Shown here in pieces: positions 10,941 to 22,083 of a stretch of 64,000 nt of DNA (positions are counted from its first letter, which is position 1; every line of letters begins with the position of its first letter). Position numbers and translations under genes: made by a program. Where the stretch lies: positions 159,947,908 through 160,011,907 of the forward strand of contig OY757011.1 of the NCBI GenBank assembly GCA_963580285.1, given 5' to 3'. The stretch is from Lucinisca nassula. Lineage: Eukaryota > Mollusca > Bivalvia > Lucinida > Lucinidae. The notes below the pieces were generated by a model. It saw only the letters and a list, made by a program, of their open reading frames with translations. It had not been told where the DNA came from and did no database searches.

Positions 10941-11378
10941 GTCAGTTGGTGTTTTGGACGGAAGGTTTATACTTTTTGTAACGATTCATGATTATTGTAT
11001 TCCCTCTATGTGACTTTATCATTAAAGTAGGCTTATATGATTATTGCCCCGTGAGAAAATTATATGCTCCTGGCGGGCATTAAACCAATTCTGTTTCTTA
11101 TGCAAAAAATCTTCGACAAATTACTTGTAATAATCTTGCTAATGAAATTTGATTTTTTTATTTTGTCTTAAAACCAAGGTATTTGGAATGAAACAAGATA
11201 GATAAACAAATATCTACTGTATTTGGTTTAAACAACATTGTATTTCAAGCTTCATACATTTACAACACACATATATAAATACGATGTGGCTAAAGCCTTG
11301 TGGCTTATGGAAACAACATAGTGTACGACATAATTGAGTAGCATGACAGAAAATATTGAGATAGAGTAACTGTGTGTG

Positions 11379-11412
<34 letters not shown>

Positions 11413-11414
11413 TT
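10941..11414. other. No gene seen; short (AG)n tract
   Basis: AT-rich sequence without credible coding potential. An (AG)n tract at 11386-11412 lies next to the 3' boundary of LINE B. Confidence 0.6.
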
Positions 11415-11479
11415 GACTGGACCCCTACATGAAATATGCACAGGAAAATAAGTATAGAGACTTATAGCGGAGCTGATTA

Positions 11480-12148
11480 ATTATAATTATAATGTTTTGT
11501 TGCCTAGACAGTCTTAAATCTTCCGGATTTGACAATGAAGTATTGCACTTGTAGGAATAGCGCTTTCCCAAACAATAGATCATTGAGAGTAATTTTTTGT
11601 AAGTCACGTGGTAAGTATCTTTCCCAGGCAACTGAGTAATTAACATATGAGAAGAGGAAGTGATTCGCACTTCAAATTCTGCACAGTGACAAGATGGGCT
11701 TGGAACCATGTCTTTTACGATACAGGTCGGAATTTAGTGAGCTGCGTCCCATTCTCAGTCTAGCATGGAGAATTTGACCAATGCGTGTACCAGCATTAAA
11801 ATGTTTTTAGGAGGCACTATGGTGTTACTGTTTAAGGCGTGTTTGAAAGCTGCTACACATGTTGCTTCTTTCACTTCGTCTGGAAGGCTGTTCCAGGCAC
11901 GTATTGTCAAAGGGAAAAAAATCGAGGAATAAATTTGTATTAGCTCTATAGTTCTTGGTATGATCAGAATTTCGAAGATTATATCTAGCTGTTTCTTCAG
12001 AGGTTAAAAAGAAATTCTGGTGTAAGACCATGTAAAGCTTTGTAAAAAAAACTACCAAGAGAAGGGTTAAAGACAATTGAGTAGGGGCGTGCTAGGCAAT
12101 CCGTACCTTCTCTTAAAAGTCTAGGACTGATTAAGTCAGGACCACAGG
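11480..12148 (-). pseudogene. LINE B C-terminal region after RT deletion
   Basis: The minus strand reads ACGPDLISPRLLREGTD and PYSIVFN (early RT), then jumps to SEETARYNLRNSDH and FHAGTRIGQ-like sequence typical of the C-terminal part of such LINE proteins, followed by PSPSCHCAEFE, a Cys-rich end. The RT active site is absent. Several frameshifts. Confidence 0.7.
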
Positions 12149-12152
12149 CTTT

Positions 12153-12655
12153 GGCTCATCGGAGTCTAACTGTTGGTTTTCTTTTGCTCCAGCATTTCAG
12201 TGGTTTCTTGCTGTCGAGTCCTCACCGTTGTCTCACCTCTGTGGTTCTTTGATTTTTGTGTTCACGGAGATGTTGCACTGATGAGTTAGGAGGCCTTCAT
12301 GCGGACTGAACAAATTATTTGTCTAAATCGCGACGGAAGAAAGGGCGAGGATTGTGGCCACGTAAAATCGATTTAAGCCCCCCAGTGGAAATCTTCCACT
12401 GACCGTTCCAAGGCGGCTCTTCCGTGGCGATTTATTTATATTGTTGTTTGTTACTTACTGTGTGTATCACTTGTGTCTTTTAATTTTGGATGGCCATATG
12501 GCCATTTTGTGGGAAAGTAACTGTCCATATGGCCTTCCTTTGTTTAGGTTTCCATTATGGTCTGGTCGCTTAATGTTTGTATTTCTTTCCCTTTGGTGTC
12601 TTTTATGGGTGGAGTAAGTTAATTGTATCAATTCCTGATCTTTGTTTTACTTCTA
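12153..12655 (+). mobile_element. 503-bp retroelement 3' tail inserted in LINE B
   Basis: Bounded by CTTT at 12149-12152 and 12656-12659, a 4-bp target duplication. Removing it rejoins LINE B protein as DVSKACGPDLISP on the minus strand. The sequence matches the tail after the RT fragments at 4725-4960 (minus) and 35940-36320 (minus): TTTTGCTCCAGCATTTCAG, AAATCGATTTAAGCC, a stem CAGTGGAA...TTCCACTG, CCATTTTGTGGGAAAGTAAC, and end TTAATTGTATCAATTCCTGA. A 5'-truncated insertion without poly(A). Confidence 0.8.
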
Positions 12656-13250
12656 CTTTACTGACATCTAAGTGTTTGAATACACCAAGAGCATCCTGCG
12701 ATGAGATTGTAATTGAATGTAAGGTGTGCTGAACAGGATCGAGGTTTGGTAAAGTCTTATTTGTGTCATTGACCTTTGTATGGGCGGAAAAATGTGTATT
12801 TATCAGTTCTGCTTTCTTTTCGTCTGTTTCAGCCATGTCATGGTTCAAAACTAATTACTGGAATGTTGCAAGAGGAGCGCCCAAGCTTCTGAAGCTGCTT
12901 AGAAGTTTTCCAGAATAGTTTGGGATCGCGTTTGTTTGTGTGTTTGTTGTTGTTTTTTTTTAAGCCTAACTGCAGTGTTGATTTTGTTCCTAAGGAGTTT
13001 GTATTTATTCCAGAAATCGTTGTTGTTTGTTTGTTTTAAATTGCCTATAGCAGCGCTGTCGTTTCCTTATCATATTTTTTATTTTGCAAGTTATGCAAGG
13101 ATGGTCATTAGGCCTTAACGTTACTAGTTTGTTTGGTATTGATTGTTTTGCAGCTGCAAATATGATATCAGTAATGTCCTTAATATTAAGGTCGATATAC
13201 CCCCTGCATTCAACTTTCTCTGTAAAGTTGGATCCTATATTTGTCATAGT
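12603..13250 (-). pseudogene. LINE B linker and RT N-terminus
   Basis: Minus-strand frames read DITDIIFAAAKQSIPNKLV and KNMIRKRQRCYRQFK (basic linker), then AELINTHFSAHTKVNDTN and HTLHSITISSQDALGVFKHL, the block just before RT motif 1 in non-LTR polymerases. Frame continues past the insertion at 12153-12655. Confidence 0.72.
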
Positions 13251-13281
13251 CAGCTAATTTATAATCCCATATTTGTTTTTT

Positions 13282-14369
13282 TTAAATGATGGGGTGTGCG
13301 GTCGAGTAAATTTGAGTAAGACAACTACTGGACAGTGATACCTGGTGTAATCTGCCATTACCGCTCATTAGGACGTTGCTGTTATTACGTACTAGAATCA
13401 AATCTATGAGTGAAGATGAATTCTCCGTAAAATGCGTGGGTTCAGTAATAAGCTGTTTCAGATTGAACTCAAGCAGGAGATATTTCATTTTAATATTGCT
13501 GTTGTGAGACATGTCAATGTTGAAGTCACCTGTAATAATTATGTCTGATAGGTTCGTGTTGCATGTTCTGTCAACACTTTCCTTAATGAGATCGAAGTCT
13601 TCTGGACTACTATTAGGAGGTCTGTAGAATCCACCAACCAGAATCCTTTTCGACTTGACTTGGATCTCTACCCGCTCTGTAATTCCAAGTCGGGTCTTCG
13701 CTTACAGAAAAGTGTGTCGCGGACATAGATGATCACACCTCCACCAGGACGACCTAGCCCGTCAGTTCTGAAAGGTGACGTGAAGTGATCGATCTGTGTT
13801 GTGCTAGTGTTAATGTTAGAGTTTAACCAGCTTTCAGAGAAAACAAGGTCATCGTATGCTTCGTCTTCACTGCGTATTATGTCTATTATAGGCACCAGGC
13901 TTTGGATATATGCGCGAATTATACTTAAATGGCTATGAAGCAGTTCAAAAGATGTTGTTGACAGATCGTCGCTGGATGAGGTACTAGCATCGACAGAGTC
14001 TGGTCCGAGGTTGGTCTCTAATCGCCACAAGTACGAGAGTAGCCAAATCGTCAGGTCAGTTACGATAAGGTAAAAGAATTTGCGACAGAAAGACGTGTTG
14101 CAAACGAACGAACGCACGTAAGGAACCCTGATGTCTTTGTTCACCTCGTTGCTTCGCTGGATGATATCGTCATACAAAAGGCTATTTGGAATACATAGCA
14201 ACACTACTGTCATAGAAAATAGAAGTAACTGGAATTTGTTATATACTTGGTGCCTAGCCATAAGGATAAAGACCCTCCAATAACACTCTTCAGTCTCTAA
14301 GACCCTCCAATAACACTCTTCAGTCTCTAAGATCCACAGGTACCATAAATTATTTAATACCAAGGCCAC
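13282..14369 (-). pseudogene. LINE B endonuclease with hydrophobic leader
   Basis: Frame 14369-13668 starts with a 9-residue tandem duplication (LETEECYWR twice), a hydrophobic stretch, then LETNLGP, resembling a decayed 2A-like NPGP motif, then LVFSESWLN (TETWLN block) and GRPGGGVIIYVRD. After a frameshift at ~13668, YRPPNSS and GDFNID follow, then LIDLILVRN. These are the standard endonuclease blocks in order. Another frameshift lies near the end of the domain (~13330). Confidence 0.8.
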
Positions 14370-14702
14370 AAAAAGAAATGTTTAAACAGAGCTTACTTTA
14401 TTCTGGTCCTGTGGTGTGGAACAATTTACCAAACAGCCTCAAAATTTTAGGTTCACTTGACAGTTTCCATAGAAACTGCATTAAGTGGATCAAGGGAGCC
14501 CTCTAATTTCCTTGAAGCTGATATTTATTTGTATTTATTTATGTGGTGTGTGTATGTGTGCATATATATGTGTGTGTGGCTTCTTTGTAAATTGTATTTC
14601 TACATGTAAATATTGTGCATATTAGAGGGCCTCATGGAAGATTAGCTTGTTGTTGCTAAATGTGTTACCCTGTCAAAATAAAGACGATTATTATTATTAT
14701 TA
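14340..14702 (+). mobile_element. LINE C, 3' end of a plus-strand non-LTR element
   Basis: The plus strand reads FKQSLLYSGPVVWNNLP and stops at ~14506; this is the usual C-terminus of L2/CR1-like ORF2 proteins. A ~190-bp 3' UTR ends with AATAAAGACGATTATTATT. It abuts LINE B head to head. Everything upstream is missing. Confidence 0.75.
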
Positions 14703-15340
14703 AGAAACACCGAACATCTACTGTGTTTGGTTTCTGCTGCAATCCACAGAGGCTAGAGATTCATATCAAAAATGAAAATTTTATTCTTGAATCACTTTTT
14801 GTCAAGCTAAGCCAAATTTTATTAAGACATACATTAGCAAGCATGTGATGGGCCTCCGTAGAAAAAATACCATTGTGACGTAAGACAAGCTGTTTGGTTT
14901 TGCTATACAGTTGTTTCTTATATGGCACAGAATGAACTTTGTGACCATGCCAAATTTAATCGTATTTATCATATGACGTCGCGTCTGAGAGTGTAATAAC
15001 GTCATGTAATATTTTCGATAATCCACTAGTGGATTAAATATGCAAATTAGCTAGATACGTCCCGTAACGTTACATGTACGACGTCCTTAACGCGGAATAT
15101 TGACATTTTTATAAACAATCGTGAATAAAATGCGTTTTAAATGTCATATGATAATTAGAATCTTGCATTCGTGCCCATGTATTATTGAATTTATTAAACT
15201 CGTTGAGGAAAAGGGATAAAATGCTCCCTTTTCCTAAACTCGTTTAATAAATTCAATAATACATGAACACTCATGTAAGATCCTCTATATCTTTCCAGGT
15301 AACCTCTTTTGATTTTTTTTTCAGCTCGGGTCCCCTACTA
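14703..15340. repeat. AT-rich stretch with family C palindrome
   Basis: Mostly non-coding, with TGACGTC/ACGTCA-type motifs. A large hairpin at ~15187-15272 pairs GTATTATTGAATTTATTAAA with its complement around an inner AGGAAAAGGG/CCCTTTTCCT stem. Related AT-rich fold-backs lie near 40140-40210 and 40860-40920. Confidence 0.6.
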
Positions 15341-15341
15341 T

Positions 15342-15594
15342 GCATCACGAAAACACGCCTATATACTCCTGACCCCCTTGAACCCCACTTTTAAACCTTA
15401 TTTTTCTTATTTCTGCTCTAAGATATTGATTGTGAGTACTTGTAAGAACAGCCTCGATGAGGCGGTTCTAACGAGTACCCACAATCTATATTTTGAGCAG
15501 AAATAAGAAAAATATCACAATTTTTCATCTTAAAATTTTCAAATTTTCGGCGATAAAGATTACAATGTATTTGTACAGGCGTGTTTTTGTAATG
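15342..15594 (+). mobile_element. Family H fold-back MITE, subtype A
   Basis: Ends CATCACGAAAACACGCC and GGCGTGTTTTTGTAATG are inverted. The central hairpin around CGCCTCGATGAGGCGG is decayed on its left arm (TGTAAGAACAGCC instead of CGTTAGAACCGCC). Flanking AATAAGAAAAATATCAC is conserved. Confidence 0.85.
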
Positions 15595-15599
15595 GTACA

Positions 15600-15992
15600 G
15601 TCTTGCAAACTACGCTTTTTGAAGTGTAGTCTGGCAGGCTATTCATGGCACAGACTTTGCACATCATCTACCTTGGCCTAACAGTTGGCCAAAGTTTAAT
15701 GAAAATCCGCCCAGGGGTAAAGGAGATATTGAACGGACACAACATGCAAGGCTCAAATTCATGACCTTCAATTGTGACCTTGACCTTGAGTCGACTTGGT
15801 TTATTTATTACTTCTGCACATCAGCTCACTGAGGCGAATGTTTTATCAAAATTTAATGACAATCTATCGAAGGGTTCACGAGATATGGAGCGGACAAAAA
15901 GTGCTACGGACGGACAGAGACGGATAGACGGAAAGACAGATGGACACTCAAGCGAAGTGCATTCCTGTAATTCGCGGCGTGGGGATTTATAA
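15600..15992 (+). repeat. TGACCTTGACCTTG / CGGACGGACAG interspersed repeat
   Basis: Contains GTGACCTTGACCTTGAGTCG, GGTTCACGAGATATGGAGCG, then ACGGACGGACAGA and a GCGTGGGGATTTA end. The same architecture recurs at 22084-22465. A non-coding dispersed repeat; no transposase seen. Confidence 0.65.
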
Positions 15993-16181
15993 TTTCAGAT
16001 TGTGACTTTTAACGATATTTATCTAATTTTAAGTTTCAAAGCTTCTAATAAATATTGACAATCGTTCTTATTCATGTTCATAAGAATTATAAACTTATTT
16101 TCAGATGGATTAGTGAATGACGCTTAAAAAGTTATCGGTTATTATAAAGGTTCAAATAATTTATCCGTACACAGTTTTTGT

Positions 16182-16183
<2 letters not shown>

Positions 16184-16240
<57 letters not shown>
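16184..16240. repeat. (AG)n microsatellite
   Basis: About 28 uninterrupted AG units. Confidence 0.95.
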
Positions 16241-16244
<4 letters not shown>

Positions 16245-16324
16245 TTTTTCTTGTGCAAGGTAGGAATTCTCATTCTGCTCAGCAAATAAAGATTGAACCA
16301 ATTCCCAAGTTGCCCAGACCTCAT

Positions 16325-16536
16325 CATGTTAACGAGCCCGTGAAATTAATACCCCCCTAAATCCCACTTCATGTAGAGAATACTGGAATTTACAAGGGTA
16401 TATGTCTTATTTCTGCTCAAAGACATGGGTTGTGGATACTCGTTAGAACCCGCCCCGATGCGGTGGTTCTAACGAGCATCCACAACATAAATAAGAAAAA
16501 ATATGGCAACTTTTCATGGGAAAAGTAGCCATTTTG
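16325..16536 (+). mobile_element. Family H MITE, subtype B, truncated by subtype A
   Basis: Has the B-type left end (GTTAACGAGCCCGTGAAAT), the CCCC arm and the central hairpin with imperfect arms (CGCCCCGATGCGGTGG). Its right end is missing: the AAAGTAGCCATTTTG segment runs straight into the next MITE at 16537. Confidence 0.78.
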
Positions 16537-16811
16537 CATCACGAAAACACGCCTATATAATTTTGATCCCCTTGAACCCCACTTTTATACAGTAAAACTG
16601 GGGTTTACAGGAGTAAACCTTATTTTTCTTATTTCTGCTCTAAAATATAGATTGTGGGTACTCGTTAGAACCGCCTCGATGAGGCGGTTCTAACGAGTAT
16701 CTACAATGAATATTTTGAACAGAAATAAGAAAAATATCACAATTTTTCATCTGAAAATTTTCTTTTTTACGGTGGTAAAATTTACAATTTGAATAGGCGT
16801 GTTTTGTTATG
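16537..16811 (+). mobile_element. Family H fold-back MITE, subtype A
   Basis: Starts CATCACGAAAACACGCC and ends GGCGTGTTTTGTTATG. Carries the CCCCACTTTTATACAGTAAA arm and the central CGCCTCGATGAGGCGG hairpin. It is inserted in or joined to the B-type copy on its left. Confidence 0.87.
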
Positions 16812-16918
16812 TTACTTATTTCCGATGGAAGGATAGATTGTTGGTGTCCGTTAGATTAGCCCACTGAAGCGGTTATACCACTTACGCTGTGTCTGTATTT
16901 TAGCGACTAAATAAAAGG

Positions 16919-17165
16919 GTTATCCTTTGGAAGCGAGGAACAGTGAATGCACCGTAGATCTGAAACGCATGGCGCGTACGAGTTTTTTCTGGGCCAGACT
17001 AGCTAGTTTCGGCAAATTAGGCCTCGTCAATGACCCCCAGATGTTTTCAAAATCCCACAAGGGAATCACTGATCCCAAAGGACAACCAATTATAAAATTT
17101 CCTTTTAAAAGGAAAGGCTTGCCCAATTTATAATATATTTCCATTTTGTCCGAGTTCACAGGCAA
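16919..17165 (-). pseudogene. Possible hAT-type transposase C-terminal scrap
   Basis: The minus strand reads RPNLPKLASLAQKKL and ends LFLASKG. A diverged copy at 22503-22628 on the plus strand reads RPNWPKLASLAKK...LLPKDN. The PxLxKLAxLA pattern resembles the start of the hAT dimerisation region, but the key downstream residues are not recognisable. It may simply be a non-coding repeat. Confidence 0.3.
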
Positions 17166-17326
17166 GTATACAAGTCTTTAAAAATGTTTATTTGCAAAAT
17201 CGAAATGGGCTGTAGAGGTTATTGATTGAACATTATTTTAAGAATGCATATAGACGAACATGCATTTTGCTATTTTGTGGTTAAGTCAATATCGACCCAG
17301 GGTCATTTGAACAAACTGCAATGTTT

Positions 17327-17388
17327 TCTCCAAAATGACCTAAAGTGTTGACGGGGACGCTAAACCTCAATTCAAACAAACAAAATCA
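17327..17388 (+). mobile_element. SINE-R tail fragment
   Basis: TCTCCAAAATGACCTA, GTGTTGACGGGGACG, then TAAACCTCAATTCAAACAAA match the 3' end of SINE-R (for example 18213-18512). Confidence 0.75.
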
Positions 17389-17399
17389 GTCATGATTTT

Positions 17400-18212
17400 G
17401 CCATTACATTTAGAACTGGGCCTTCACAGGGAATAATTTACTCGCTGGAGCCGCAGCGCCCGGGACCAGCCCACAAGACGATAACTTATGTTGCACCGAC
17501 GTATGCTAAAGGTGGGAACACAACAAAACCCGAGATACTATGTCATTAGAAAGATTTATTTGGTATTTAGAATGATACCACCCCCACACGCATACAAACA
17601 CACATCCACCGCCACCCCTCGCCACCAGCTATTTTTTATATGTATATATATTTATTTTTTATGTATGTGTATGAAGTTTCATGATTCTATGTCAAGAACT
17701 TCAGGTTAGGAAGGATTTCGGTTAAAAAGTCAAATGTCAAAGGTCAAGGTCACAGGTCATAAGTATAGTGTCGGTGGAAAGGTCTCGCCACAAGAAATAC
17801 ACATGTGAAACATGAACGCCCTATCACCAATGCTTATGACACAATAGGAGAAAATTTATTTCGAAAGAAGGGAGATAATCATTGAAAATAAGCAATAAAG
17901 TGATGGCCCTTTGTCAGAATGTAGGTCTTGTAAAGGTAGATGGAAGGTATGTGTGTGAAGTTTCATGCGAGTAGGGCAAATTCTTTTGAAGTTATGACCG
18001 AGGTTATTTTTTATTTTTATTTTATTTTTTTTTTTTTTTTTTGTGGGGGGGGGGGGGGTGGGGGGGTGGAGGTTAAGGCGTGAAACACATGGCCAAAAGC
18101 AATATAGTTATCGCCCTTTGTCAGACTGTAGATATTGTTATGGTAAGTGTGTGTATTAAGTTATTGAGATTTGAAGCCATGGGTCGTTTTCAAAATTTCA
18201 TAGTCGACATTC
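17400..18212. repeat. Interspersed repeat with GGTCA motifs and homopolymers
   Basis: Contains GTCAAAGGTCAAGGTCACAG (~17737-17756), CCCTTTGTCAGAATGTAGGT (also at 19401), a T-run and a G-run (18016-18070). No coding signal. Part of this unit is repeated at ~19340-19425. Confidence 0.6.
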
Positions 18213-18512
18213 AGCCCCCGCCCATCGGGGCTTGAAGAAATAGATGGGCTGCATGATTCTTCCAGCCTTCCACGCAGAGCTGAAACCGGTCGCACACGAG
18301 TATTGGTAAACCGCTTAGAGGACCTAAGCCTGCCCAGGCAAAGCGGTTCGAGTCGGATCGTCCATGCTTATAAACCTTATTGGTTTAATTGGGCGACAGG
18401 GTTTCAGATTTCATCTCAATGTAGGGTAAAAGTCCCACAAAATTGGAAGCAGCGTCTCCAAAATGACATGTTCAGTGTTGACGGGGGCATTAAACCTCAA
18501 ATAAAACAAACA
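18213..18512 (+). mobile_element. SINE-R copy 1
   Basis: About 300 bp: head with ATCGGGGCTTGAAGAAATAG, GTAAACCGCTTAGAGGA, a B-box-like GGTTCGAGTCG (18345-18355), ATAAACCTTATTGGTTTAAT, then CATCTCAATGTAGGG, AAAATTGGAAGCAGCGTC, and tail TTAAACCTCAAATAAAACAA. At least nine related copies occur in this window in both orientations. The open frame across it is a by-product of the repeat. Confidence 0.85.
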
Positions 18513-19040
18513 CAAATTTTTGTCGACATTACGACATCATTTCTAAATATGGCATTTCTTTGAAGACATTTTTGCAACGGGGACTGTCGAAACCCGAGAT
18601 TTTGGAGGAGTTAGTTTATAAATTCAGAAGAATACTTGGTAATGATAATGTTTCTGGTCAGTTCAGAATAATTGTTGCTAAATACAAGAAAAGTGGCTAT
18701 AGCATGGATGTTATGCGACAGACTGCGTGTTTGGTTGTCGACCCTTTTACGAGTACAGTGGACAACTTTGCTTCGCTCTTTGGTTGCACGGCGGTGGGCC
18801 GGACTCAGGACTCTTTGATAACAAACCCACATCTTTTGAATTCGGGAAGGGTGGTGCCGGATATTTCTTGTGCTCGACCCTCCGTGCTCTTCTGCTCTGA
18901 CGTCGGATTGTTGTTGAGTCCTCATCCCTGATTCATGATAATATTAATCTATACAAAACCGATTTATCATGTATTTTATCATGACTCACTGTTGAGCTAG
19001 AAAGCCTCCATGCGGATCAGGCGACTTACCTAAAACAGGG
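18505..19040 (+). pseudogene. Reverse transcriptase C-terminal fragment, second copy
   Basis: The plus strand reads CRHYDIISKYGISLKTFLQ, GLSKPEILEELVYKFRRI, then YSMDVMRQTACLVVDPF and LFGCTAVGRTQDS. This lies C-terminal to the piece at 5273-5554 in the same RT family. The tail further right shares GAGCTAGAAAGCCTCCATGC-type sequence with the tail of that family. No catalytic core is present. Family assignment (Penelope-like or unclassified) is uncertain. Confidence 0.68.
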
Positions 19041-19604
19041 ACTAGTCCATAATTAAAAGTGCAGTCCCGTCTCACTGCGTTTTGAAAGACTATACTGGAA
19101 CTGAGTGCGAGGGTTGAAATTTCATAAACTCCGGAGTTGAAACCCCCCCCCCTCACACACACACACACACACACCAGTAGTTTTACTACTGACTGTCTCA
19201 AGGCGGTGGTTGTTTGCAGTGTTTTAACTGTTATTTGGCTTTGTGCCGTTGGTTCATGTTTCGTCTGTTTTTGTGTGTGCCTCCATGTCACTTTCTCTAG
19301 GTGACATCTTGGATTGTGGCCTTTCCTGGGTGACCTTTTCTTACTAGTTTGGTTAAGGCGTGACAAACACACGGACAAAAGTAATGTTGTAAGTGTGGCC
19401 CTTTGTCAGAATGTAGGTCTTATGATGCCGTTCAGTGTAACTTGAAAGGTCGCTTCCACTTGTAAGAATCTCGGTACCAATATCGTGCGAAATTTCATCA
19501 TAATTATCCAAGGGGGGCGTGCTTGTACGAAACCCGGGAAGGGACATCCAATTTTTTTTAAATGTTGTGCGAACAAGATATTTTCTTGTGCACACATTAC
19601 ATGA
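19041..19604. other. No gene seen; (CA)n and repeat fragments
   Basis: A C-run followed by (CA)n at 19145-19173, and a fragment at 19340-19425 shared with 17880-17940. Nothing coding. Confidence 0.6.
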
Positions 19605-19765
19605 TACCACACCCAGTCACATTATCCTGACACTGGGTCGACCAGTCCTAGCTCTACCCCGTAAATCTGAGTGCCGAGCGAGGAGCAGCTAGTACCATTA
19701 TTAACGACTTTGGTATGTCGCGGCCCGGGATCGAACCCGTGACCTCCCGTTCCCCAGTATTGGAC
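19605..19765 (-). mobile_element. SINE-V, minus strand
   Basis: On the minus strand: a tRNA-like 3' half with GGTCACGGGTTCGATCCCGG, then GCGACATACCAAAGTCG, GGTACTAGCTGCTCC, GGTAGAGCTAGGACTGG and ATAATGTGACTGGGTG. The latter block resembles the V-type SINE module reported from molluscs (the RUDI type); that match is from memory. The copy at 23737 is a relative. Confidence 0.7.
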
Positions 19766-21620
19766 TGGAAAGTAAAATGAAATAAACGTGTCAGTTAATA
19801 TGTAAGTATATAACAGTCACAGATTACGAAATAGGGACTCCCAAATGTTCTTAAAACCAAATTACCGATGTTTCACTCAATTACAACAAATTGTACTGCA
19901 TGCCTACATTTAGGGTTTCTTTCATTTCGCATTCTAGGCTAACCTTTTCATTTAACATTCATTTCGCTTTCTAGGTTAACCTTATGAAAAGAAAAAAAAA
20001 GAATCCTTCCAGCTTGCCGTCTAACAAAAACAAGAGAGAAAAAAACAAAACAATGTGTATTACAAGTTGGCTTCTTTAAAAAGAATCCAAAGGAAAGGTC
20101 TGCTGCTGTCTAGTCAGCAGAATGAACAGAGCATTATCACAATAGTAATGATAATACTAATAAACATATTATTAATAATAATAATAATAATAAACGTGCG
20201 CAATGTTTGTCTTTTGCAAACATGACCAACCCTTAACTATTCGCTTTAGAACCTTAAAATCAAGAATGATCAAATACGTACCACTGTCATTTGGTGAACC
20301 GCTTTTATTTTTCAATAGCGGTCATACTTTAAACTAAGATGAGAAATTCTAAAGTTGTATAATTTGCATTTCCTGTTTTAAACTTCGTTTTAGCTGAGAC
20401 CTCAAAACAAATCAGTGGTAGAATTGGGAAATACACCAATAGCTGCCAAACGTCTTGCCAGCGAAAGGCAAGGAAAAAAATAGAGACAGTGGCCAAGGGG
20501 TCATGGATACCATCGGCAGATGTAACCATGTATTGCAAAACACAATTTTTAAGTTTAAGACCTTGATCTCAATTTCTAAATAGTAAGTTTTTAACATTGA
20601 TCTGCTGACAGCAGTATCTTTTCTGCACCCATAAAAGTGTATACATATCAACCCTAATCGTAGGTTGAAACCACAACAATACAAAAACTTTAACATGACT
20701 ATCTCAATCAAAGCTCAAAGTGTGCGATCTTGGCAGCAGAAGTCAAATCAGTGTTACTGTACTTTGTCAGCTGTCAAGTAATACCACATATCAACTTCCA
20801 AGAACATAAAAGATACAGATCAAATGTTTTACATAAACAAGTAACATGAATATTACGCAAAGTTCTGTCATTGTTCCCTCTTACCTTCTGTGTCAGCTGG
20901 AGCAGCAGCCACGTGACTGTAACTATACATTATCTGCTGTTAATTATAATATATCATACCTAACCCCAATCAACACGATGAATGCCAAAACTATACAATG
21001 ACCATTCTATTTATACGACCATGACCTTCTGTCAGCAGCAGCAGCAGTCACATAACTATAACAATACTCTATACGTGTCTATTTAAAAGTAATACCCGTT
21101 AGGCATTATAAGTTCACACTGCAAAGTTAAAAGAAAAAATAAATCTGGAAATTACCATTATCGCTATATATTCTAATTACTGGCGCTAGCCAAACCCGGG
21201 CACTTGACTCAGGAGTGTGACGGAATCATGTTTAAGGCAATGCCAAAGAGACACGATATACCAAATAAAAATGTATTAGACAAGTGATTAGCAACATATT
21301 AGAACTAAAGCAAAACTTTGAAGTTAAGTGTTGACGGACGCCCACGCGTTGTCACCAAACGGTCAATATGTGACTTTTCGTAGACAGGACAGATCGTTCT
21401 TTGTCACTTTTTTGTGTGACAGTCACTTAAAAAGCTATTTGTTCTCATGAAATGAGCGTTAAATTGATAGAATGTATGACGGAAAAAACTGCAAGTGACT
21501 GTTTCGCAATAATTCTATAGAAACCAGTTAACAATCATTTCTTGGGCCAAGACAGACAAAAGGACAAACAGATGGAAGAAAAACAGACACAGGACGAACA
21601 TACAGCTCAACATTCTTCTC
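19766..21620. other. No gene seen
   Basis: About 1.85 kb of AT-rich sequence with a short (ATA)n tract (20177-20195) and scattered CAG-rich spots (CAGCAGCAGCAG near 21035). Short open frames here lack any recognisable domain or codon pattern. Confidence 0.6.
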
Positions 21621-21624
21621 ATGT

Positions 21625-22083
21625 CGGTGGAAATTATCAAAATATTCCTAGCGGTTTGAAAATTATATGTCCATATTCAGCTGATGAAAAATTTCCCTCG
21701 GCGAGGCTATTTATATAAAAAATATTGCATTTTACAAATTGGTTAGGTCATGCCAATATACATCTTCATGCCAAAATTATTGAAATATTCCTTGCGGATA
21801 ATATATCTAAAATCAGTTTATTAATATTTTACCCCGAAGAGGCTATCAATATCAAAAAAAAATAAAAAAAATAAACGCATTGAACAATATAATTGATTAG
21901 ATCTTGTCAATATATATCTACCTGCAAAAACTTATCAAAATATTTCTTGCGGCTTGAAAGTTTTAACGTCTATGTCAGTTAGTGAAATTTTTGCCTCGGC
22001 GAGGCGAATTTTAAAATATCAGCCTTTAGATAAACTCATTTGTTTGGTCTTGTCAATCTCTCTGCATGCCAAAATTTAACAAA
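21625..22083. repeat. Diverged ~155-bp tandem repeat, first block
   Basis: About three units marked by CCTCGGCGAGGC-like and CCCCGAAGAGGC-like palindromes, then TTTATAT, GGTTAGGTCATGCCAATA and ATTCCT(A/T)GCGG. The same unit resumes at 22640-22960 and is related to 50200-50640. Confidence 0.65.

Larger units (their letters stand above)
11415..14337 (-). mobile_element. LINE B, decayed minus-strand non-LTR retrotransposon
   Basis: Minus-strand order: hydrophobic leader with a 2A-like remnant, endonuclease (to ~13280), linker (13005-13247), start of RT (12660-12848 plus 12060-12148) and a C-terminal Cys-rich region (11480-12060). Most of the RT core between ~12060 and the end region is missing. 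A foreign 503-bp tail is inserted at 12153-12655. Frames shift repeatedly, so the element is dead. Confidence 0.85.

Noticed and set aside
18303..18563. Protein-coding gene across SINE-R (also at 42450, 49249, 51290, 52491)
   Set aside because: The same peptide-like frames recur wherever SINE-R lies, in both orientations and with random stops.
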